A DNA stretch of 64,000 nt, taken from Clostridiales bacterium (GTDB lineage Bacteria; Bacillota; Clostridia; Oscillospirales; Oscillospiraceae). Below are positions 32,628 through 41,534 of this stretch, piece after piece; the stretch's first letter is position 1; each line of letters begins with the position of its first letter. Made by a program: the position numbers and the translations under genes. The stretch covers positions 1 to 64,000 of the forward strand of contig JALFJQ010000016.1 in assembly GCA_022775085.1 (NCBI GenBank), written 5' to 3'. The notes below the pieces were generated by a model that saw only the letters and a list, made by a program, of their open reading frames with translations, was not told the DNA's origin and made no database searches.

Positions 32628-33259
32628 TTTCCCTCCACCTGCTTCCGCAAACTCTCCCGAATGGCGCCCATCTGGGCATCCTTGAACTGGTAGCTGGCAA
32701 CATTGGCAATGAGCCGGGCGCTGATGGGCACGATCTCCTCGTGCACCGCCAGATTATTTTCCCGCAGAGTCGTGCCCGTCTCCACAATATCCACAATGAC
32801 ATGGCTCAGGCCTAAGATCGGGGCCAGCTCAATGGAGCCGTTCAGGTGGATGATGTCGATGTCACGACACTTTCCGGCGTAGAAATTCCGGGTAATGTTG
32901 GGAAATTTGGTGGCGACCTTCAGGGTCTGCCCAACAGGGTCCCGGAAGTCCTTCTTACCCGCCACCGCCATGCGGCATTTGCCCATCTTTAAATCCAGCA
33001 GCTCGTAGACCTCCGGCTCGTATTCCAGCAGAATATCTTTGCCTACGATGCCAAGGTCTGCCGCACCGCGCTCTACATAGATCGCCACGTCCGAGGGCTT
33101 GACCCAGAAGTAGCGAACCATTTTTTCCGGGTTCTCAAAGATCAGCTTTCGGCCTGGGTCCTCAATGGCGGGACATTCATAGCCGCTGTTCTTTAGCATA
33201 GCGTAGGCCTTTTCGCCCAGTCTTCCCTTCGGCAGGGCAACGTTGATCCAATCCTTCAT
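32624..33259 (-). CDS. hisG: ATP phosphoribosyltransferase, short form
   Basis: The 211-residue HisG catalyses the committed step of the pathway. It is the short HisG_S type, lacking the C-terminal regulatory domain, and so needs HisZ as partner, which is encoded just upstream. The PRPP loop IVETGTTLRENNL (residues ~155-167) and opening ALPKGRLGEKAYAMLKNSG are typical. Confidence 0.97.
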   Translation of the reverse strand: MKDWINVALPKGRLGEKAYAMLKNSGYECPAIEDPGRKLIFENPEKMVRYFWVKPSDVAIYVERGAADLGIVGKDILLEYEPEVYELLDLKMGKCRMAVAGKKDFRDPVGQTLKVATKFPNITRNFYAGKCRDIDIIHLNGSIELAPILGLSHVIVDIVETGTTLRENNLAVHEEIVPISARLIANVASYQFKDAQMGAIRESLRKQVEGK

Positions 33260-34329
33260 TGCGCCGCCCCTCCTTTTAATGTCACCAGATTCTTCCAGCT
33301 TCTTCCCTTGGGCGCGGTGGTAGCCACCAGCACGCTTCCGTTCTTCGATGCCGCTTTCGCCGCCCGGTTCACCTCAGCCAGGGGCACGGTGCCATCGTGG
33401 AGAACCAGGGTGTCCACATCAAAAGCGCCATCCTCCCGGTTCCGTTCCTGCAACAGATCCGCGTACACCGCGAAGCCAATGGCCCGGCTCTTTCTGCCCA
33501 TTTTCCGGGGCAGCTTGTCGTACTGGCCGCCGGACAGGATGCTCTCCGGGATGCCCTCCAGGTACCCCCGGAACACCACGCCGCTGTAGTAGCCCAAATC
33601 GTTGCTGACGGAGAAATCCAGCCGCACACCTTCCACATAGCCCCGTTCCTTCAGCATTTCCAGCAGTGCCTTCAACTCTGCCACCGCCGCCTGCTCGGGT
33701 TCCCCCGTCAGGTACGGCAGCAGCGCTTCCAGCGCGTCCATGCCGCCCCGGCAGGCGGAGATAGCCTGCAACGTCTGCCAACCTTCCTCGTTCTCCCCGC
33801 ACAAGGCCTTGAGGTCATGGGTATTCTTCTGCCGCAGGCAGGCCATCGCCTGCTTCTGCTTCACCTCATCAAAGCCGCAGCGCTCCAAAACCGCTGCCAG
33901 CAAGCCCATGTGGGAGATGTCCAGCACATACCGCCCGCCTAAGAGATCCAGACTCTTCGCCGCCAGCAGCACCGCCTCGGCGATGTCGTACTGCGTCAGA
34001 TCACCCACGCATTCCAGCCCTGCCTGCATGATCTCCCGGTAGTCCCGGTAGACGTTCTCGCTATAGTAGACCTTCTGCACAACTCCCGGCTCCTCCGGGG
34101 CGTTCTTCACGATGGACAATGTCACATCGGGCTTGAGGGCCATGAGCTTGCCGCCCTCGCCGGAGAAAGTGATGATTTTATCGGAAATCAAAAAGTCCTT
34201 GTTGCGTACATACAGGTCGTATTCCTCGAACTGGCTCATTTTATAGGGGGCATAGCCATAGCGCTGGTACAGCCCCCGCAGAGCGAACACCGCCTGCTCC
34301 TCATTTCTCCAGATCTGATCCGTCGTCAT
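33256..34329 (-). CDS. hisZ: ATP phosphoribosyltransferase regulatory subunit
   Basis: HisZ is a histidyl-tRNA-synthetase-like protein without aminoacylation, which activates HisG_S and gives histidine feedback. The 357 residues have the HisRS-like core with MALKPDVTLSIVKNAP (motif 2 region), RDYREIMQAGLECVGD and LSGGQYDKLPRKMGRKSRAIGFAV. It overlaps the C-terminal codons of the upstream yerC gene by 29 bases and hisG by four. Confidence 0.95.
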   Translation of the reverse strand: MTTDQIWRNEEQAVFALRGLYQRYGYAPYKMSQFEEYDLYVRNKDFLISDKIITFSGEGGKLMALKPDVTLSIVKNAPEEPGVVQKVYYSENVYRDYREIMQAGLECVGDLTQYDIAEAVLLAAKSLDLLGGRYVLDISHMGLLAAVLERCGFDEVKQKQAMACLRQKNTHDLKALCGENEEGWQTLQAISACRGGMDALEALLPYLTGEPEQAAVAELKALLEMLKERGYVEGVRLDFSVSNDLGYYSGVVFRGYLEGIPESILSGGQYDKLPRKMGRKSRAIGFAVYADLLQERNREDGAFDVDTLVLHDGTVPLAEVNRAAKAASKNGSVLVATTAPKGRSWKNLVTLKGGAAQ

Positions 34330-34621
34330 TCAGTTTTCCCGCCTTTTTCAAATTATCAATGGCTTCCCGGTAGCCGCTGCCGTAGTTGAGACACCGGTTC
34401 ACCCGGCTGATTGTGGCGGAGCTGGCTCCAGTGGCCTCCGACACCTCCAAATAGTTGCTGCCGCTGTCCAGCAGGCAGGCAACCCGCATCCGCTGGGAGA
34501 TAGCCTGTAGTTCCTTAATGGTGCAGATATCCTCAAAGAAATGCCTGCAATCCTCCTGCGTGCGCAGGGTCATGACCGCTTCATAAAACAATTCTTCGTC
34601 ACGGTGCCGCAGTTTTGTCAT
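34301..34621 (-). CDS. YerC/YecD-type TrpR-like regulator, first gene of the his operon
   Basis: The 106-residue protein has the TrpR-fold helix-turn-helix: FEDICTIKELQAISQRMRVA, then YLEVSEATGASSATISRVNR as the reader. Members of this family (YerC, also called HisR) are tied to histidine-responsive control in Firmicutes, and its place at the head of the his operon fits. The ATG at 34621 follows AAAGGA; the longer frame to 34660 enters the promoter and is rejected. The perfect inverted repeat at 34659-34676 is a likely autoregulatory site. Confidence 0.9.
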   Translation of the reverse strand: MTKLRHRDEELFYEAVMTLRTQEDCRHFFEDICTIKELQAISQRMRVACLLDSGSNYLEVSEATGASSATISRVNRCLNYGSGYREAIDNLKKAGKLNDDGSDLEK

Positions 34622-34650
34622 GGTGATATTCCTTTCCCCGTTTTTTGATA

Positions 34651-34679
34651 ACTTTATCACTTTACACTACTAAAGTCAA
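34651..34679 (-). promoter_or_regulatory. Promoter and operator of the yerC-his operon
   Basis: Minus strand TTGACT (34674-34679), 17-base spacer, TAAAGT (34651-34656). A perfect inverted repeat ACTTTA-CACTAC-TAAAGT (34659-34676) fills the spacer and touches the -35. It is the best candidate for the YerC/HisR binding site. Confidence 0.75.
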
Positions 34680-34769
34680 GTCAAATTTTACAAATTTCAC
34701 CATTCCATTTTGTGCGTTTGCATCAGAAACATCTGTCCGCCATAAAGGAACATTTTTCGTCTTCCCCTA

Positions 34770-34798
34770 TTGACCTTCCGCTTGCGTGGTGGTAAAAT
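34770..34798 (+). promoter_or_regulatory. ilvE promoter
   Basis: TTGACC (34770-34775), 17-base spacer, TAAAAT (34793-34798). The repeat at 34812-34927 starts 13 bases later and occupies the leader. Confidence 0.75.
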
Positions 34799-34811
34799 GA
34801 AGCAAACACTT

Positions 34812-34927
34812 GGCTCCCCCTTGGGGGAGCTGGCAAAAATCTTTGATTTTTGACTGAAGGGGTTCCGTTCGGCAGCACCCCACCGTCAGCTCATTGGGCT
34901 GCCACCTCCCCAAAGGGGGGAGGCAAG
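34812..34927. repeat. GGCTCCCCC repeat in the ilvE leader
   Basis: Begins GGCTCCCCCTTGGGGGAGCT, contains AAAATCTTTGATTTT, and ends CACCTCCCC-AAA-GGGGGGAGG. Same family as 21302-21419. Confidence 0.85.
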
Positions 34928-34953
34928 AAGTACAAGATTAAGAGGTGTTTCCC

Positions 34954-35964
34954 ATGGAAAAGAAAAATATCGACTGGAGCAGCCTGGGCTTCGGCTACGT
35001 CAAGACCGACAAGCGCTTTGTCTCCAACTATAAGGACGGTGCCTGGGACGCGGGCGTTCTGACCGACGACGCCACCATCACCATGAGTGAATGCGCCTGC
35101 GTTCTGCAGTACGCCCAGACCTGTTTTGAGGGCATGAAGGCCTACACCGCCGAGGACGGCCGCATTGTCTGCTTCCGCCCCGACCTGAACGCCGCCCGGA
35201 TGGCACAGTCCTGCGCGCGTCTGAAGATGCCCGTCTACCCCGAGGATAAGTTCGTGGACGCGGTTGTCCAGACCGTCCGGGCCAACGCCGCCTGGGTTCC
35301 TCCCTTCGGCTCCGGCGCGACTCTGTACATCCGGCCCTTCATGTTCGGCTATGACTCCATCATCGGCGTCAAGCCCGCAAATGAGTACCAATTCCGGGTC
35401 TTTGCCACCCCTGTCGGCCCCTACTTCAAGGGCGGCGTGAAGCCCCTGACCGTCCGCATCTCTGACCTCGACCGCGCCGCCCCCCGGGGCACCGGTCACG
35501 TCAAAGCCGGTCTGAACTATGCCATGAGCCTTTATAACATCGTGGACGCCCACGAGAAGGGCTACGACGAGAACGTGTATGTGGACTCCGCCACCCGCAC
35601 CCACATCGAGGAAACCGGCGGCGCCAACATCATCTTCGTCAAGGGCAACACCCTGGTCACCCCCAAGTCCGACACCATCCTGCCCTCCATCACCCGCCGC
35701 TCCCTGGTCTACGTTGCCAAGGAGTATCTGGGCATGGAGGTCGAGGAGCGCCCTGTGGCCCTTTCTGAGCTGGGCAACTTCACCGAGGCAGGCCTGTGCG
35801 GCACCGCCGCCGTGATTTCCCCCCTGGGCACCATTGTTGACCACGGCAAGGAAATCCACTACGCCGGTATGGGTCCCACCATCCAGAAGCTCTACGACAC
35901 CCTCACCGGCATCCAGATGGGCCGCATCGAAGCCCCCGAAGGCTGGATTCAGGTCATCGAATAA
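34954..35964 (+). CDS. ilvE: Branched-chain amino acid aminotransferase
   Basis: A 336-residue fold-type IV PLP enzyme that makes Val, Leu and Ile from their 2-oxo acids. The PLP lysine lies in GHVKAGLNYAMSLYN (residues ~187-200), and ETGGANIIFVKGNTLVTP, TEAGLCGTAAVISPLG are typical of IlvE. ATG 34954 follows AGAGGTG; a GTG three codons earlier overlaps that ribosome site. Monocistronic: own promoter and a terminator at 35969-35999. Confidence 0.96.
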   Translation: MEKKNIDWSSLGFGYVKTDKRFVSNYKDGAWDAGVLTDDATITMSECACVLQYAQTCFEGMKAYTAEDGRIVCFRPDLNAARMAQSCARLKMPVYPEDKFVDAVVQTVRANAAWVPPFGSGATLYIRPFMFGYDSIIGVKPANEYQFRVFATPVGPYFKGGVKPLTVRISDLDRAAPRGTGHVKAGLNYAMSLYNIVDAHEKGYDENVYVDSATRTHIEETGGANIIFVKGNTLVTPKSDTILPSITRRSLVYVAKEYLGMEVEERPVALSELGNFTEAGLCGTAAVISPLGTIVDHGKEIHYAGMGPTIQKLYDTLTGIQMGRIEAPEGWIQVIE

Positions 35965-35968
35965 TCAC

Positions 35969-35999
35969 ACACCGGGGACGGTTTTCGTCCCCGGTGTTT
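35969..35999 (+). terminator. Terminator after ilvE
   Basis: Stem CACCGGGGAC with GTCCCCGGTG (35969-35997), then TTTA. Confidence 0.8.
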
Positions 36000-36002
36000 A
36001 TT

Positions 36003-36221
36003 CCCCTTTGGGGCAATGTCATCAACTTAAGCACCGGAGTACCATCTACCACTGTCATTGCGAGGAGCGCAGCGACGTGGCAATCCGTTTTCTCCTTGGT
36101 AACAGGTGCAAAAACGGGACGTTATAAGGGGAGCGGATTGCCGCACCAGTCTGCGGACTGGTTCGCAATGACACGGAAATCGGGCCCTGGTTCCTTAAGT
36201 TGATGGCATTGCCCTTTGGGG
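36003..36221. mobile_element. ~219-bp element with 27-bp inverted ends, carrying a nested repeat
   Basis: The ends GGGGCAATGTCATCAACTTA (36003-36031) and TTAAGTTGATGGCATTGCCC (36194-36221) are near-perfect inverted repeats. A complete TGTCATTGCGA repeat (36053-36173) sits inside. There is no ORF, so this is a non-autonomous (MITE-like) element or a composite of two repeat families. Confidence 0.75.
36053..36173. repeat. TGTCATTGCGA repeat, long form, nested
   Basis: TGTCATTGCGAGGAGCGCAG at the left, GGTTCGCAATGACA at the right, with inner GTGGCAATCCG/CGGATTGCCG arms. Confidence 0.88.
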
Positions 36222-36272
36222 AAGGCTTTTTTACAATGTGTGCTTCACCGAAAGACTTTTGCATTTCCATGC

Positions 36273-36301
36273 TTGACACCCGGCGAAATTCGTGTTATAA
36301 T
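36273..36301 (+). promoter_or_regulatory. Consensus promoter of the ilvA T-box transcript
   Basis: TTGACA (36273-36278) and TATAAT (36296-36301), full consensus, exact 17-base spacer. Confidence 0.92.
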
Positions 36302-36307
36302 CCACCA

Positions 36308-36595
36308 CACATAGAGATAACGCTTTGAAGAGGATAAAGCAGTTTCCTTCCTCCTCCAGAGAGCTGCCGGGTGGTGCGAGGCAGCGGCGGGTGAAGCTGT
36401 ATACTGGCCTCTGAGCGGCCTTGCCGAACGGTCTTTCCAAGTAGGCGGGACGGAGCCCGACCGATACAGCGGGAGACGGTTGTTGGACCGTCGTGAGGTG
36501 GCCGCGTTGTGCGGCAAGAAGAGTGGTACCGCAAGGTTTTTATGTCAGTAAAAGCCCTGTCTCTTTAGGATTGAAGAGGCAGGGCGTTTTTTTAG
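36308..36595 (+). promoter_or_regulatory. T-box riboswitch upstream of ilvA
   Basis: AGAGAG and GGGTGGTGCGAGG mark Stem I, the T-box core AGAGTGGTACCGC lies at 36519-36531, and the terminator GCCCTGTCTCTT/AAGAGGCAGGGC plus T7 follows (36554-36593). Lower-stem pairing AGAGG/CCUCU leaves a specifier-loop 3' side UAUACUGG. By position ACU (Thr) is the best candidate codon; AUA (Ile) is the alternative. Uncharged tRNA should allow read-through into ilvA. Confidence 0.93.
36554..36593 (+). terminator. T-box-controlled terminator before ilvA
   Basis: A 12-bp stem GCCCTGTCTCTT/AAGAGGCAGGGC followed by GTTTTTTT. Confidence 0.88.
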
Positions 36596-36633
36596 CCTTT
36601 GATCTTCAATACTAGAAAGGAAAGAGATAAAAA

Positions 36634-37827
36634 ATGGTCACGATCGACAAAATCTTCCACGCTTCCGTGGTGCTCAAGGACATCATTCGTCCTACCCCTC
36701 TGGCCAAGGCATACGGCATCGCCGAGGACTGCGAGCTGTATTTAAAGCCCGAGTGCCTGCAAAAAACCGGCTCCTTCAAGCTCCGCGGCTCCGGCTACAA
36801 GATCGCCATGCTGTCTGACGAGGAGAAGGCCAAGGGCGTTATCGCCTGCTCCGCCGGCAACCACGCTCAGGGCGTGGCTCTCGCCGCCAGCAAGTGCGGC
36901 ATCTCGTCCCTCATCTGCCTGCCGGACACTGCCCCCATTTCCAAGGTGGAGGCTACCAAGGGCTACGGCGCCCAGGTCTGTCTCGTCCCCGGCGTCTACG
37001 ACGACGCCTACAACCGAGCGCTGGAACTGAAAGAGGAGCGGGGCTACACCTTCGTCCACCCCTTTGATGACGAGTACGTCATCGCGGGGCAAGGCACCAT
37101 CGGCCTTGAGATCATGAACGAAATGAACGACGTGGACGCGGTGATCGTGCCCATCGGCGGCGGCGGACTGATCTCCGGCGTGGCCTGCGCCATCAAGTCC
37201 ATCTCTCCCCATGTCAAGGTCTACGGCGTGCAGGCGGCGGGCGCTCCCAGCATGTTCAACGCTGTAAATCACGGCCACATGGAAGCCCTGGAAAAGGTTT
37301 CCACCATTGCCGACGGCATCGCCGTGAAGAAGCCCGGTGAAATTACCTACGAAATGGTGAAGAACTACGTGGACGACATCGCCCTTGTCACCGAGGACGA
37401 GATCGCCGCAGCCATTCTGGCTCTCATCGAAAAGCAGAAGATGATCGCCGAGGGCGCGGGGGCCGTCTCCGTTGCCGCCGCCATGTTCCACAAGTTCCCC
37501 CTTGAGGGCAAGAAGGTGGTCAGCCTGATCTCCGGCGGCAACATCGACGTGACCAGCCTGTCCCGGGTCATCGACCGGGGCCTGATGAAGTCCGGCAGAA
37601 CCACCAATCTGCTCATTGAGCTGGCAGACAAGCCCGGCCAGCTGATGGAGGTATCCCGGATCATCGCCCATTGCGGCGGCAACGTGATCTCCGTCCACCA
37701 TGAGCGCAACGGCGAAACCGAATCCATCAACGGCTGCTACCTGCGGCTGACCCTGGAGACCCGGAACTACGACCACGTTCAGCAAATCACCCAGGCCCTG
37801 AAAGACGCAGGGTTCAAGATAGTATAA
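36634..37827 (+). CDS. ilvA: Threonine ammonia-lyase (threonine dehydratase) with ACT domain
   Basis: The enzyme turns threonine into 2-oxobutyrate, the first step toward isoleucine. The 397-residue protein has the PLP lysine in KTGSFKLRGSGYK (residues ~46-58), SAGNHAQGVALAA, and the glycine loop PIGGGGLISG. One C-terminal ACT domain (about residues 325-397, TNLLIELADKPGQLMEVSRI) may sense an effector. The length matches the medium family with one ACT. It is controlled by the T-box at 36308-36595. Confidence 0.95.
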   Translation: MVTIDKIFHASVVLKDIIRPTPLAKAYGIAEDCELYLKPECLQKTGSFKLRGSGYKIAMLSDEEKAKGVIACSAGNHAQGVALAASKCGISSLICLPDTAPISKVEATKGYGAQVCLVPGVYDDAYNRALELKEERGYTFVHPFDDEYVIAGQGTIGLEIMNEMNDVDAVIVPIGGGGLISGVACAIKSISPHVKVYGVQAAGAPSMFNAVNHGHMEALEKVSTIADGIAVKKPGEITYEMVKNYVDDIALVTEDEIAAAILALIEKQKMIAEGAGAVSVAAAMFHKFPLEGKKVVSLISGGNIDVTSLSRVIDRGLMKSGRTTNLLIELADKPGQLMEVSRIIAHCGGNVISVHHERNGETESINGCYLRLTLETRNYDHVQQITQALKDAGFKIV

Positions 37828-37861
37828 AATATCCGCTTTTCCATTTCGCGCGCCCAGTCTT

Positions 37862-37986
37862 GGCTCCCTCTTTGGGGGAGCTGGCAAAAATCTTCGATTT
37901 TTGTCTGAGGGGGTGTCCTTCTTTCGACAAGGAACTCCCTCCGACTTCGCTGACGCTCAGCCACCTCCCTAATATAGGGGGGCAAG
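37862..37986. repeat. GGCTCCCTC repeat between ilvA and leuA
   Basis: Begins GGCTCCCTCTTTGGGGGAGC, contains AAAATCTTCGATTTTTG, and ends with CACCTCCCTAATATAGGGGG. Fills most of the 207-base gap; no clear promoter seen there. Confidence 0.8.
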
Positions 37987-38034
37987 CGGCTCCGCCGCGA
38001 AAGAGAAAGGCATTACAAAAAGGAGAAAACGCAT

Positions 38035-39699
38035 ATGGATACCAGCAAATACGCAATCGGCTACTACCCGGCACCGGGCAGCCACTACAAGTGGGTACAG
38101 AAGGATCACATTGAAAAAGCCCCCCAATGGTGCAGCGTGGACCTACGGGACGGCAACCAGAGCCTGGTGATCCCCATGAGCTTGGAAGAGAAGCTGGAAT
38201 TCTACCATATGCTGCTTCGCATCGGCTTCAAAGAGATCGAGGTAGGCTTCCCCGCCGCCTCCGAAACCGAATACGAGTTTCTGCGCACCCTGATTGAGAA
38301 CAACATGATTCCGAAAGATGTGTCCGTGCAGGTGCTGACCCAATGCCGGGAGCACATCATCCGCAAGACCTTCGATGCCTGCAAGGGTGCCCCCAACGCC
38401 ATCATCCACTTCTACAACTCCGTGTCCGTGGCCCAGCGGGAGCAGGTCTTCCGCAAGAGTAAGGAGGAGATCAAGCAGATCGCCGTGGAGGGCGCGAAGC
38501 TGGTCAAGAAGCTGGCAGCGGAATATGAGGGCAATTTCCGGTTTGAATACTCCCCCGAAAGCTTCACCGGCACCGAACCCGAATACGCTTTGGAGGTCTG
38601 CAACGCAGTCCTCGATGTGCTGGAACCCGGCCCTGACAACAACGTCATCATCAACCTGCCCGTCACCGTGGAAATGAGTATGCCCCACATCTACGCCAGC
38701 CAGGTGGAGTACATGAGCGAGAACCTCAAGTACCGCCAGTTCGTGACCCTCTCCCTGCACCCCCACAACGACCGGGGCACTGGCGTGGCGGATACCGAAT
38801 TGGCCCTGCTGGCAGGCGCCGACCGGGTGGAGGGCACCCTGTTCGGCAACGGCGAGCGCACCGGCAACGTGGATGTCATCACACTGGCAATGAATATGTA
38901 CTCCCACGGCGTGGACCCCATGCTTGACTTCTCCGATATGCCCGCCATCTGCAAGACCTATGAGGACTGCACCCGGATGCACGTCTATGAGCGCAGCCCC
39001 TACGCGGGCGCGCTGGTCTTCGCCGCTTTCTCCGGCTCCCATCAGGATGCCATTGCCAAGGGGATGCAGTGGCGGAAAGAAAAGAACCTCCACCGCTGGA
39101 CGGTTCCCTACCTGCCCGTGGATCCTCAGGACATCAGTCGGACTTACGATGCTGATGTCATCCGGGTCAACTCCCAGTCCGGCAAGGGCGGCATCGGCTA
39201 CCTTCTGGAACAGGCCTATGGCTACATTCTGCCGCCCAAGATGCGTGAGCATCTGAGTTACCAGTGCAAGGCCGTGTCTGACCACGACCACCGGGAGCTG
39301 AAAGCCGAGGACGTTCTGGCTATCTTCATGGACTGCTATCTGAACGTCCGCAGCCCTCTCGCCATTTCTGGCCTGCACTTCACCCAAAATGACAGCGGTG
39401 TGGAGGCCATCGTCACCTTCATGCGCCACGGTAGGGAAACCACGGTGCAGAGCCATGGCAACGGCTCTCTGGATGCGGTGAGTAACGCCCTGAAAGCCTA
39501 CACCGGCGCAAGCTACACCCTGAAGGTCTACACTGAGCACTCCGTGCAGGAGCGCAGCTCCGGCTCCACCGCCGCCGCCTACATCGGTCTGGAAAGCCCC
39601 GAGGGCAAGATGTTCTGGGGCGCGGGCACCGACACCGACATCATTAAGGCCAGCGCCAGCGCGCTGGTAGGTGCGTTCAATAACATGACGAACGCCTAG
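38035..39699 (+). CDS. leuA: 2-isopropylmalate synthase
   Basis: The 554-residue enzyme condenses 2-oxoisovalerate with acetyl-CoA, the first step of leucine synthesis. The barrel has WCSVDLRDGNQSLV (metal Asp), FKEIEVGFPAASETEYEF, and the metal site LHPHNDRGTGV (residues ~241-251). The N-terminal layout resembles the LeuA type found in yeast and actinobacteria rather than E. coli LeuA. The C-terminal ~120 residues are the leucine-sensing regulatory domain. The ATG follows AAAAGGAG. Confidence 0.94.
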   Translation: MDTSKYAIGYYPAPGSHYKWVQKDHIEKAPQWCSVDLRDGNQSLVIPMSLEEKLEFYHMLLRIGFKEIEVGFPAASETEYEFLRTLIENNMIPKDVSVQVLTQCREHIIRKTFDACKGAPNAIIHFYNSVSVAQREQVFRKSKEEIKQIAVEGAKLVKKLAAEYEGNFRFEYSPESFTGTEPEYALEVCNAVLDVLEPGPDNNVIINLPVTVEMSMPHIYASQVEYMSENLKYRQFVTLSLHPHNDRGTGVADTELALLAGADRVEGTLFGNGERTGNVDVITLAMNMYSHGVDPMLDFSDMPAICKTYEDCTRMHVYERSPYAGALVFAAFSGSHQDAIAKGMQWRKEKNLHRWTVPYLPVDPQDISRTYDADVIRVNSQSGKGGIGYLLEQAYGYILPPKMREHLSYQCKAVSDHDHRELKAEDVLAIFMDCYLNVRSPLAISGLHFTQNDSGVEAIVTFMRHGRETTVQSHGNGSLDAVSNALKAYTGASYTLKVYTEHSVQERSSGSTAAAYIGLESPEGKMFWGAGTDTDIIKASASALVGAFNNMTNA

Positions 39700-39702
39700 T
39701 GC

Positions 39703-39781
39703 GCAGATACAAGATATTTTTCTCTGAATCTTGTCTCCTATCTTGTATCTTCTATCTTGTATCTATTCCGGAGGAATCACA
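39703..39781. repeat. Short CTTGTATCT direct repeats before leuC
   Basis: The 79-base leuA-leuC gap holds ATACAAGATATTT and then CTTGTCTCCTATCTTGTATC with further TATCTTGTATCT units, so it is low-complexity and can form a foldback. The leuC ribosome site GGAGG follows immediately. Confidence 0.65.
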
Positions 39782-41041
39782 ATGGGTATGACATTAACAC
39801 AGAAAATTCTCGCGGCCCATGCGGGGCTTGACCATGTAAATCCCGGCCAGCTGATCCGGGCCAAGCTGGACATTGTGCTGGGCAACGACATCACCACCCC
39901 CGTGGCCATCAACGAGTTTACGAAAAACGGCTTCAACACCGTGTTTGACAAAGATAAAATTGCCATCGTCCTTGACCATTTCGTCCCCAACAAGGACATC
40001 AAGGCCGCCCAGCAGAGTAAGCAGTGCCGGGAGTTCGCCTGCGAGCACTGCGTCAGCCATTTCTATGACGTGGGCAAAATGGGCATCGAGCACGCTTTGC
40101 TCCCTGAACAGGGCGTGGTCACCGCCGGAGACTGCATCATCGGCGCGGACAGCCACACCTGCACCTACGGCGCGCTGGGTGCCTTCTCCACCGGCGTTGG
40201 CTCCACGGATATGGCAGCGGGCATGGCAACCGGCGAAGCCTGGTTCAAGGTTCCCGCCGCCATTCAGTTCCGCCTGACGGGCAAGCTGCCCACAAATTGC
40301 AGCGGCAAGGACGTGATCCTAACCATCATCGGCAGAATCGGCGTGGACGGCGCGCTGTACAAGTCCATGGAGTTCACCGGAGAGGGTGTCGCGTCCCTTT
40401 CCATGGATGACCGGCTGTGCATCTGCAACATGGCCATTGAAGCCGGTGCGAAAAACGGCATCTTCCCCGTGGACGAGGTCACTAAGACCTATCTGGAAGG
40501 CCGCAGCGAGCGTGCCCCCAAGGTCTATGAAGCCGATCCCGACGCTGCTTATGAGCAGACCATTGACATTGACCTTTCTTCCATCGTTCCTACCGTGGCC
40601 TGCCCCCACCTGCCGGAGAACACCCGCCCCGCTTCCGAATTGGGTGACATCAAGATCGATCAGGTGGTTATCGGCAGCTGCACCAACGGGCGCATGGAGG
40701 ACATGGAGGCCGCTTATAAGACCCTGAACGGCAAGACCGTGGCCCCCGGCGTGCGCTGCATCATCATCCCCGCCACCATGCAGATCTATAAGGAGTGCGT
40801 CAACCGGGGCTATGTCACCGCTTTCATCGACGCGGGAGCGGTGGTCTCTACCCCCACCTGCGGGCCGTGTCTGGGCGGCTACATGGGCATCCTTGCTCAG
40901 GGAGAGCGTTGCATCGCCACCACCAACCGCAATTTCGTAGGCCGCATGGGCCATGTGGACAGCGAGGTCTACCTCGCCAGCCCCGCCACCGCCGCCGCTT
41001 CCGCCCTCACGGGCTATATCACCGCCCCCAAGGAGGTCTAA
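39782..41041 (+). CDS. leuC: 3-isopropylmalate dehydratase, large subunit
   Basis: LeuC carries the [4Fe-4S] cluster of isopropylmalate isomerase. The 419-residue protein shows [16 protein letters not shown] (residues ~297-312) and [13 protein letters not shown], which hold the three cluster cysteines, and [18 protein letters not shown] 39782 follows CGGAGG; the upstream frame reads repeat sequence and is rejected. Length fits the archaeal/clostridial HacA-like LeuC. Confidence 0.96.
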   Translation: MGMTLTQKILAAHAGLDHVNPGQLIRAKLDIVLGNDITTPVAINEFTKNGFNTVFDKDKIAIVLDHFVPNKDIKAAQQSKQCREFACEHCVSHFYDVGKMGIEHALLPEQGVVTAGDCIIGADSHTCTYGALGAFSTGVGSTDMAAGMATGEAWFKVPAAIQFRLTGKLPTNCSGKDVILTIIGRIGVDGALYKSMEFTGEGVASLSMDDRLCICNMAIEAGAKNGIFPVDEVTKTYLEGRSERAPKVYEADPDAAYEQTIDIDLSSIVPTVACPHLPENTRPASELGDIKIDQVVIGSCTNGRMEDMEAAYKTLNGKTVAPGVRCIIIPATMQIYKECVNRGYVTAFIDAGAVVSTPTCGPCLGGYMGILAQGERCIATTNRNFVGRMGHVDSEVYLASPATAAASALTGYITAPKEV

Positions 41042-41044
41042 CCC

Positions 41045-41530
41045 ATGAATACCAAGGGAAGAGTTTTCAAATACCCCGACAACGTGGACACGGATGTCAT
41101 CATCCCCGCCCGGTACTTAAACACCGCCGACGCGAAAGAGCTTGCCAAGCACTGCATGGAGGACATTGACGCAAATTATGTCAACCAAGTGGAGCCCGGC
41201 GACGTGATGGTAGCGGGCTGGAACTTCGGCTGCGGTTCCTCCCGGGAACACGCCCCTCTGGTCATCAAGACCTGCGGCACCGGCTGCGTTATCGCCAAGT
41301 CCTTCGCCCGGATTTTCTACCGCAACGCTATCAACATCGGCCTGCCGATCTTAGAATGCGAGGCAGCCGCCGAGGAGATTCAAGCCGGGGACGAGGTCAG
41401 CGTGGATTTTGACACCGGCGTCATCACCGACCACACCACGCAGAAAACCTACCAGGCCGAGCCCTTCCCGGAATTCATCCAAAATATCATAAAAAAGGGC
41501 GGACTGCTTGCATCCTTGAAGGAGATGTGA
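41045..41530 (+). CDS. leuD: 3-isopropylmalate dehydratase, small subunit
   Basis: The 161-residue swivelling subunit that completes the LeuC active site. The signature [17 protein letters not shown] (residues ~59-75) is present. It is three bases after leuC, with AAGGAGG for its ribosome site; both subunits are expected in equal amounts. Confidence 0.97.
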   Translation: MNTKGRVFKYPDNVDTDVIIPARYLNTADAKELAKHCMEDIDANYVNQVEPGDVMVAGWNFGCGSSREHAPLVIKTCGTGCVIAKSFARIFYRNAINIGLPILECEAAAEEIQAGDEVSVDFDTGVITDHTTQKTYQAEPFPEFIQNIIKKGGLLASLKEM

Positions 41531-41534
41531 TAAT

